A stretch of DNA of 32,787 nucleotides from Candidatus Omnitrophota bacterium (GTDB lineage Bacteria > Omnitrophota > Gorgyraeia > JABMRJ01). Both the position numbers and the translations under genes were made by a program. The stretch is taken from NCBI GenBank assembly GCA_016783555.1, contig JADHWH010000018.1:1-32787 (forward strand). Reading direction: 5' to 3'. How positions within the stretch are numbered: position 1 is the first letter of the stretch; every line of letters starts with the position of its first letter. The notes beneath the pieces are model-generated. The model saw nothing but the letters and a program-made list of their open reading frames with translations. It made no database searches and was not told where the DNA came from. This document shows, in pieces, positions 30,237 to 32,787 of the stretch.

Positions 30237-30783
30237 TTATGAAGCCGCTCGCGATTTCATATTCAAGCGACTCTTTCTTACCCTTTCTCTCAAGCTGCAG
30301 GAGCAGGCACTCCCTTATGTCCCGCGCGCCTATACCCGCGGGCTCCATCTTCTGTATAGTCTCTATTACTTCCTCTACCTCATCCGGCTCAACGGATAGG
30401 TCTTTTGCCGCTTCTTCGGTATCTACCTGCAGATAGCCGTTCGCGTCCATCTCATAGATCAGGTATTCCGCGATCTCAATCACCTTCTTTTCGAGGCCGA
30501 GCATCCTAAGCTGCGCTATGAAACTCAGCCTTGGGTCTTCATCACGCGTGAGATTATCACGGCTGTAGTCAAGAGAGGAGTCAGGGCCTGCCGTAGAGGC
30601 ATACTCTTTGCCGGATCTATCTTTGAACTGTTTTTTCAAGAATGGGTTTTTTTCCAGGAGAGAATCGATGTATTCGTTTAACTCCTTTGTAGACATGCCG
30701 AGAAACTGCATCGACTGTCTCATAAGAGGGGTAAGGGCGAGTCTTTGCTGCATTCGCTGATATACGGATAGCTTATATTTCAT
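30154..30783 (-). CDS. rpoN: Sigma-54 RpoN, N-terminal part (frameshifted)
   Basis: This part holds region I of sigma-54 (QRMQQRLALTPLMRQSMQFLGMSTKELNEYI), needed for activator response, then the acidic region and the first half of the core-binding domain (IQKMEPAGIGARDIRECLLLQL). After about residue 198 the frame drifts to RGRGGYR and stops. The ATG at 30783-30781 is preferred over the TTG two codons upstream. A promoter reading TTGGCT (30820-30815), 17 nt and TATACT (30797-30792) lies so close that the transcript may be nearly leaderless. The next gene upstream is divergent and has a sigma-54 promoter. Confidence 0.88.
   Translation of the reverse strand: MKYKLSVYQRMQQRLALTPLMRQSMQFLGMSTKELNEYIDSLLEKNPFLKKQFKDRSGKEYASTAGPDSSLDYSRDNLTRDEDPRLSFIAQLRMLGLEKKVIEIAEYLIYEMDANGYLQVDTEEAAKDLSVEPDEVEEVIETIQKMEPAGIGARDIRECLLLQLERKGKKESLEYEIASGFINELAKDDASKISRALNKDKKRGRGGYR
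30177..30183 (-). other. Frameshift site in rpoN (run of seven A)
   Basis: On the coding (minus) strand the run reads GAT-AAAAAAA-GAGG. In the N-terminal frame it gives D-K-K-R-G; skipping one A gives D-K-K-E-V-E-E-A-I-G, which runs straight into the C-terminal part. It is a one-base difference: either an assembly error in a homopolymer, a real mutation, or a slippery site. Confidence 0.85.
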
Positions 30784-30791
30784 GGACAATC

Positions 30792-30820
30792 AGTATACAC
30801 CCTCCATAGATAAAAGCCAA
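30792..30820 (-). promoter_or_regulatory. Sigma-70-type promoter of rpoN
   Basis: On the minus strand, TTGGCT, a 17-nt spacer and TATACT (five of six). The expected start of transcription is within a few nt of the ATG at 30783. Confidence 0.55.
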
Positions 30821-30834
30821 CTTTTTATTAAAAA

Positions 30835-30872
30835 TGTCTAACAGATGCACGAAATAGTAGACACGTGTCTAA
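30835..30872 (+). promoter_or_regulatory. Possible activator site: TAGACACGTGTCTA palindrome
   Basis: A perfect 14-bp palindrome (30858-30871) sits about 75 nt upstream of the sigma-54 -24 element, and the half-site TGTCTAA also occurs at 30835-30841. Distance and symmetry fit an enhancer-binding (NtrC-type) activator site; no such activator gene is in the window. Confidence 0.5.
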
Positions 30873-30945
30873 TCCGCTCGACATATCGCGGCTCTTTCGG
30901 ATGATTTCGGTGAGATTTGACATATCAATACAGAGATGTACAAAA

Positions 30946-30961
30946 TGGCACAAATATTGCT
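30946..30961 (+). promoter_or_regulatory. Sigma-54 promoter of the exopolysaccharide operon
   Basis: TGGCAC-N5-TTGCT matches the sigma-54 consensus TGGCAC-N5-TTGCW at every defined base (GG at 30947-30948, GC at 30959-30960). It lies 107 nt before the operon's first ATG and in the gap next to rpoN itself. Confidence 0.85.
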
Positions 30962-30972
30962 TATACTAGAAA

Positions 30973-31025
30973 ATGTATACAAGTTTATACATGTAACGGT
31001 CTGTCATGGACAAGAACTGACAGAC
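30973..31025 (+). promoter_or_regulatory. Two inverted repeats downstream of the sigma-54 promoter
   Basis: ATGTATA-N6-TATACAT (30973-30992) lies at the predicted transcript start, and GTCTGTCA-N11-TGACAGAC (30999-31025) follows. Both are perfect inverted repeats and are candidate operators, possibly for the MerR-type domain encoded by the following gene, or mRNA hairpins. Confidence 0.6.
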
Positions 31026-31067
31026 ATAGTCATTGTAGATAACTAATTTAAAAAAGGAGAGCAAGAT

Positions 31068-32072
31068 ATGAAAGGGAGATTAAGTATTACGGAAGTCGCT
31101 AAATCGCTTGGCATAACCCCAAGAACCATAATGAGATGGGAAAAATCAGGCAAGATTAAGAAGTCCAAGAGGGATTGGCGCGGCTGGAGGTTTTATTCAA
31201 GGGAGGATATAGAGGAGATAAGGAGATTTTTTGAGAGCGCTTATGACTATAATCAGTTTGACAAGTCGATAGTCATGAACGCCAAAGAGGTGCTTGGCGT
31301 ATTTCTTATAGCGGGGGCCTTATCTATATTTCTCTTTTCTCATTATGCCTACGCCGGAGCTGTAGAGCGCACAAACACAACCGGCATAAGAGAGACAAAG
31401 AAGACGGTGGATATCGTGTTGGAGGACCTTCCGGTTGTGGAGACCACCGCAGCGCCGCTTACAGAAGGCGTAAAGTATACGCTGGGGCCAGATGACCAGA
31501 TATCTATAGAGGTAAGAAGGCACCCGGAGTTCAGCGGGGATTATAAGATTAACGCGGAAGGGAAGATCGAGTATAAGTACATAGGCGATATAATCGTAAG
31601 CGGCATGACCAAGGATGAGCTTAAGGTCTGCCTTACAGAGATACTGTCAGAATATGTAATAGAGCCCGAGGTCAATGTCCTTATAACCGCCTATCTTAGC
31701 AAGGTGTTTTACGTGGTGGGTGAAGTAGGAAACCCGGGCAAGTTCTACATGAGGGGTGATACCGTAACGGTGCGCGAGGCGCTGGTTCAGTCGAGCCTGC
31801 CAACTCAGGCGGCGGCTATGCGGCGATGCAGGCTTATAACGCCCAATGAGACAGGCAGAAATAACTATGTAAAGGTCAATGTGTATGACCTGATGTATTA
31901 TGGCGATTTAGGCGAGAATATAGATATGAAACCGGGAGACGTTTTATACGTTCCGGCCACAGTCGTGGCAAAGGCTATACGTGTAATCTCCCCCGTAACC
32001 AACGCCTCGGCCCAGGTGGCCGGCACGGCGGCCGGCGCGGCGGTTAAGGCGGCGGCGATTACGGCATTATAA
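31068..32072 (+). CDS. MerR-type HTH / membrane segment / polysaccharide export fusion
   Basis: The protein is 334 aa in one frame, with GGAGAG before the ATG. Residues 5-54 form a MerR/HTH_17-type DNA-binding domain (ITEVAKSLGITPRTIMRWE, then WRGWRFYSREDIEEI). Residues 74-97 form a hydrophobic segment ending in AYA-GA, a plausible signal-peptidase site. Residues 135-215 form a poly-export (Wza-like) domain (YTLGPDDQISIEV, DYKINAEGKI), followed by an SLBB-like segment (YVVGEVGNPGKFYMRG, then MKPGDVLYVP). Such export domains act in the periplasm and outer membrane, so the predicted topology puts the HTH in the cytoplasm, as in ToxR-like membrane regulators. An internal ATG at residue 70 has no Shine-Dalgarno, so the fusion is probably made. 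The next gene is a Wzz-type protein. The function of the HTH is unknown. Confidence 0.82.
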   Translation: MKGRLSITEVAKSLGITPRTIMRWEKSGKIKKSKRDWRGWRFYSREDIEEIRRFFESAYDYNQFDKSIVMNAKEVLGVFLIAGALSIFLFSHYAYAGAVERTNTTGIRETKKTVDIVLEDLPVVETTAAPLTEGVKYTLGPDDQISIEVRRHPEFSGDYKINAEGKIEYKYIGDIIVSGMTKDELKVCLTEILSEYVIEPEVNVLITAYLSKVFYVVGEVGNPGKFYMRGDTVTVREALVQSSLPTQAAAMRRCRLITPNETGRNNYVKVNVYDLMYYGDLGENIDMKPGDVLYVPATVVAKAIRVISPVTNASAQVAGTAAGAAVKAAAITAL

Positions 32073-32089
32073 AACAAAGGAGAAAGAAT

Positions 32090-32787
32090 ATGGAAGGCGA
32101 AAACATGATATTTAAGAAACCCCTGGATTACCTCAATATACTATTCAGGAGAAAATGGCTTATTATCATACCGACTGTGATAGGCATAGTAATGGGCATC
32201 ATAGCGGTGAATGCCCTGCCTAAGATATACGAGTCCTCCACGCTCATACTGGTGGAAGAGGGCAGGGTGATAAACCCGCTTATACAGGGCCTCGCTGTAT
32301 CAACAAGCGTCGCCCAGAGGCTCGCTATATTGCGCGAGCAGATACTGGGCTGGGACAGGGTAAACCAGCTTATAAAGAAGCTCGGGCTTGCCAAAGATGT
32401 GAGGACTCAAGAGGAATTTGAGGGGTTGGTCAAAGAATTGAGGCGCAGCATAAGGGTAAAACTACGTGGACGCAATATAATAGGTATCTCTTATCAAGGC
32501 GGCGACCCTAGAGAGGCCATGAATATAGTAAAGACGATAACGGATATATTCATTCAGGAGAACATAAGACAGCAGACAATGGAGACGGAGAACGCCATCG
32601 ACTTCATAAATGACCAGTTGGACCTTTACAAGAAGAAGCTCAAGCAGACCGAGATCGCCGCTATGCAGGAGAATCTCGATAACCTGCTTCTTGATTCCAC
32701 GAATAAGCACCCCATGGTCATTCAGCTTAGAAAAGAGATAGAGGCGGAGCGGGCGGAGATAGACCAGGGCAACTATGAGGTAAGTGC
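32090..32787 (+). CDS. Wzz-type polysaccharide chain-length protein (partial)
   Basis: The gene runs off the right edge after 232 residues. It starts at ATG 32090 with AAGGAGA upstream. It has KPLDYLNILFRRKWLIIIP followed by a transmembrane helix (TVIGIVMGIIAV), the Wzz-domain segment YESSTLILVEEG, and then a long periplasmic coiled coil (Lys/Glu-rich helices from about residue 165). In exopolysaccharide machines it works with the poly-export protein upstream, either as a chain-length regulator or as a tyrosine-kinase partner; the missing C-terminus decides which. Confidence 0.87.
   Translation, partial: MEGENMIFKKPLDYLNILFRRKWLIIIPTVIGIVMGIIAVNALPKIYESSTLILVEEGRVINPLIQGLAVSTSVAQRLAILREQILGWDRVNQLIKKLGLAKDVRTQEEFEGLVKELRRSIRVKLRGRNIIGISYQGGDPREAMNIVKTITDIFIQENIRQQTMETENAIDFINDQLDLYKKKLKQTEIAAMQENLDNLLLDSTNKHPMVIQLRKEIEAERAEIDQGNYEVS

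Noticed and set aside
1-32787. tRNA, rRNA and CRISPR arrays
   Set aside because: No T-loop-like GTTCGAATCC box in a cloverleaf context, no rRNA-like blocks and no regularly spaced repeats were seen by eye; a tRNAscan or CRISPR finder run was not possible.

Overview
The window looks like a chromosomal segment from a Gram-negative-type anaerobic bacterium. Outer-membrane barrel, Tat, sigma-54 and exopolysaccharide export genes point to a double membrane. A four-subunit ferredoxin oxidoreductase and five radical SAM enzymes point to strict anaerobiosis. The overall gene mix resembles Candidatus Omnitrophota genomes; that placement is inference from memory, as no rRNA or marker gene is present.

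Region 1 (about 1-6830) is the most unusual part: a probable uncharacterised RiPP (ribosomally made, modified peptide) cluster. It holds two different Cys-rich small peptides with the same leader block (IT-K/R-VK-x-x-PEQAVL-x-C), a PqqD-type leader-binding protein, four paralogous radical SAM/SPASM enzymes, an HprK-like P-loop protein and a PHP-family hydrolase. The last genes are linked by ATGA stop/start overlaps. The cluster runs off the left edge, and no transporter or protease is seen inside the window. Two of the radical SAM genes carry simple-repeat insertions in the linker before the SPASM domain.

Region 2 (6831-14921) is mostly housekeeping: an outer-membrane barrel protein with its own sigma-70-type promoter and terminator, three consecutive hairpins before a cold-shock protein gene, tatA, an acyl-CoA synthetase/acyltransferase/MFS run, a GatB/YqeY protein and a B12-binding radical SAM protein.

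Region 3 (14925-22568) has a pentapeptide-repeat/potassium-channel fusion, an M23 peptidase, a compact DUF559 endonuclease unit bounded by inverted GC-rich repeats, a YkgJ-type Cys-cluster protein, a fused UvrD-like helicase/PD-(D/E)XK nuclease, an EndoIII-like glycosylase, a DUF3047 protein, an orphan HAMP membrane protein and a small YdjM-like membrane protein that probably starts with ATT.

Region 4 (22565-26812) encodes acetate kinase and a pyruvate (2-oxoacid):ferredoxin oxidoreductase in the order gamma-delta-alpha-beta: 2-oxoacid oxidation plus ATP formation from acetyl phosphate. Three three-armed hairpin elements lie exactly between a stop codon and the next start in this part of the window (21678, 24693, 25894). 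Two of them place the Shine-Dalgarno and start codon in or beside the right arm; the third is probably translated into the beta subunit.

Region 5 (26813-32787) has a structured intergenic stretch, a HAD phosphatase, an AbiE-type toxin-antitoxin pair, a VanZ-like protein, rpoN (sigma-54) on the minus strand broken by a one-base frameshift at a run of seven A, and, divergent from it, an exopolysaccharide export operon. That operon has a consensus sigma-54 promoter, and its first gene joins a MerR-type DNA-binding domain, through one hydrophobic segment, to a periplasmic polysaccharide-export domain. No rRNA, tRNA or CRISPR array was recognised.
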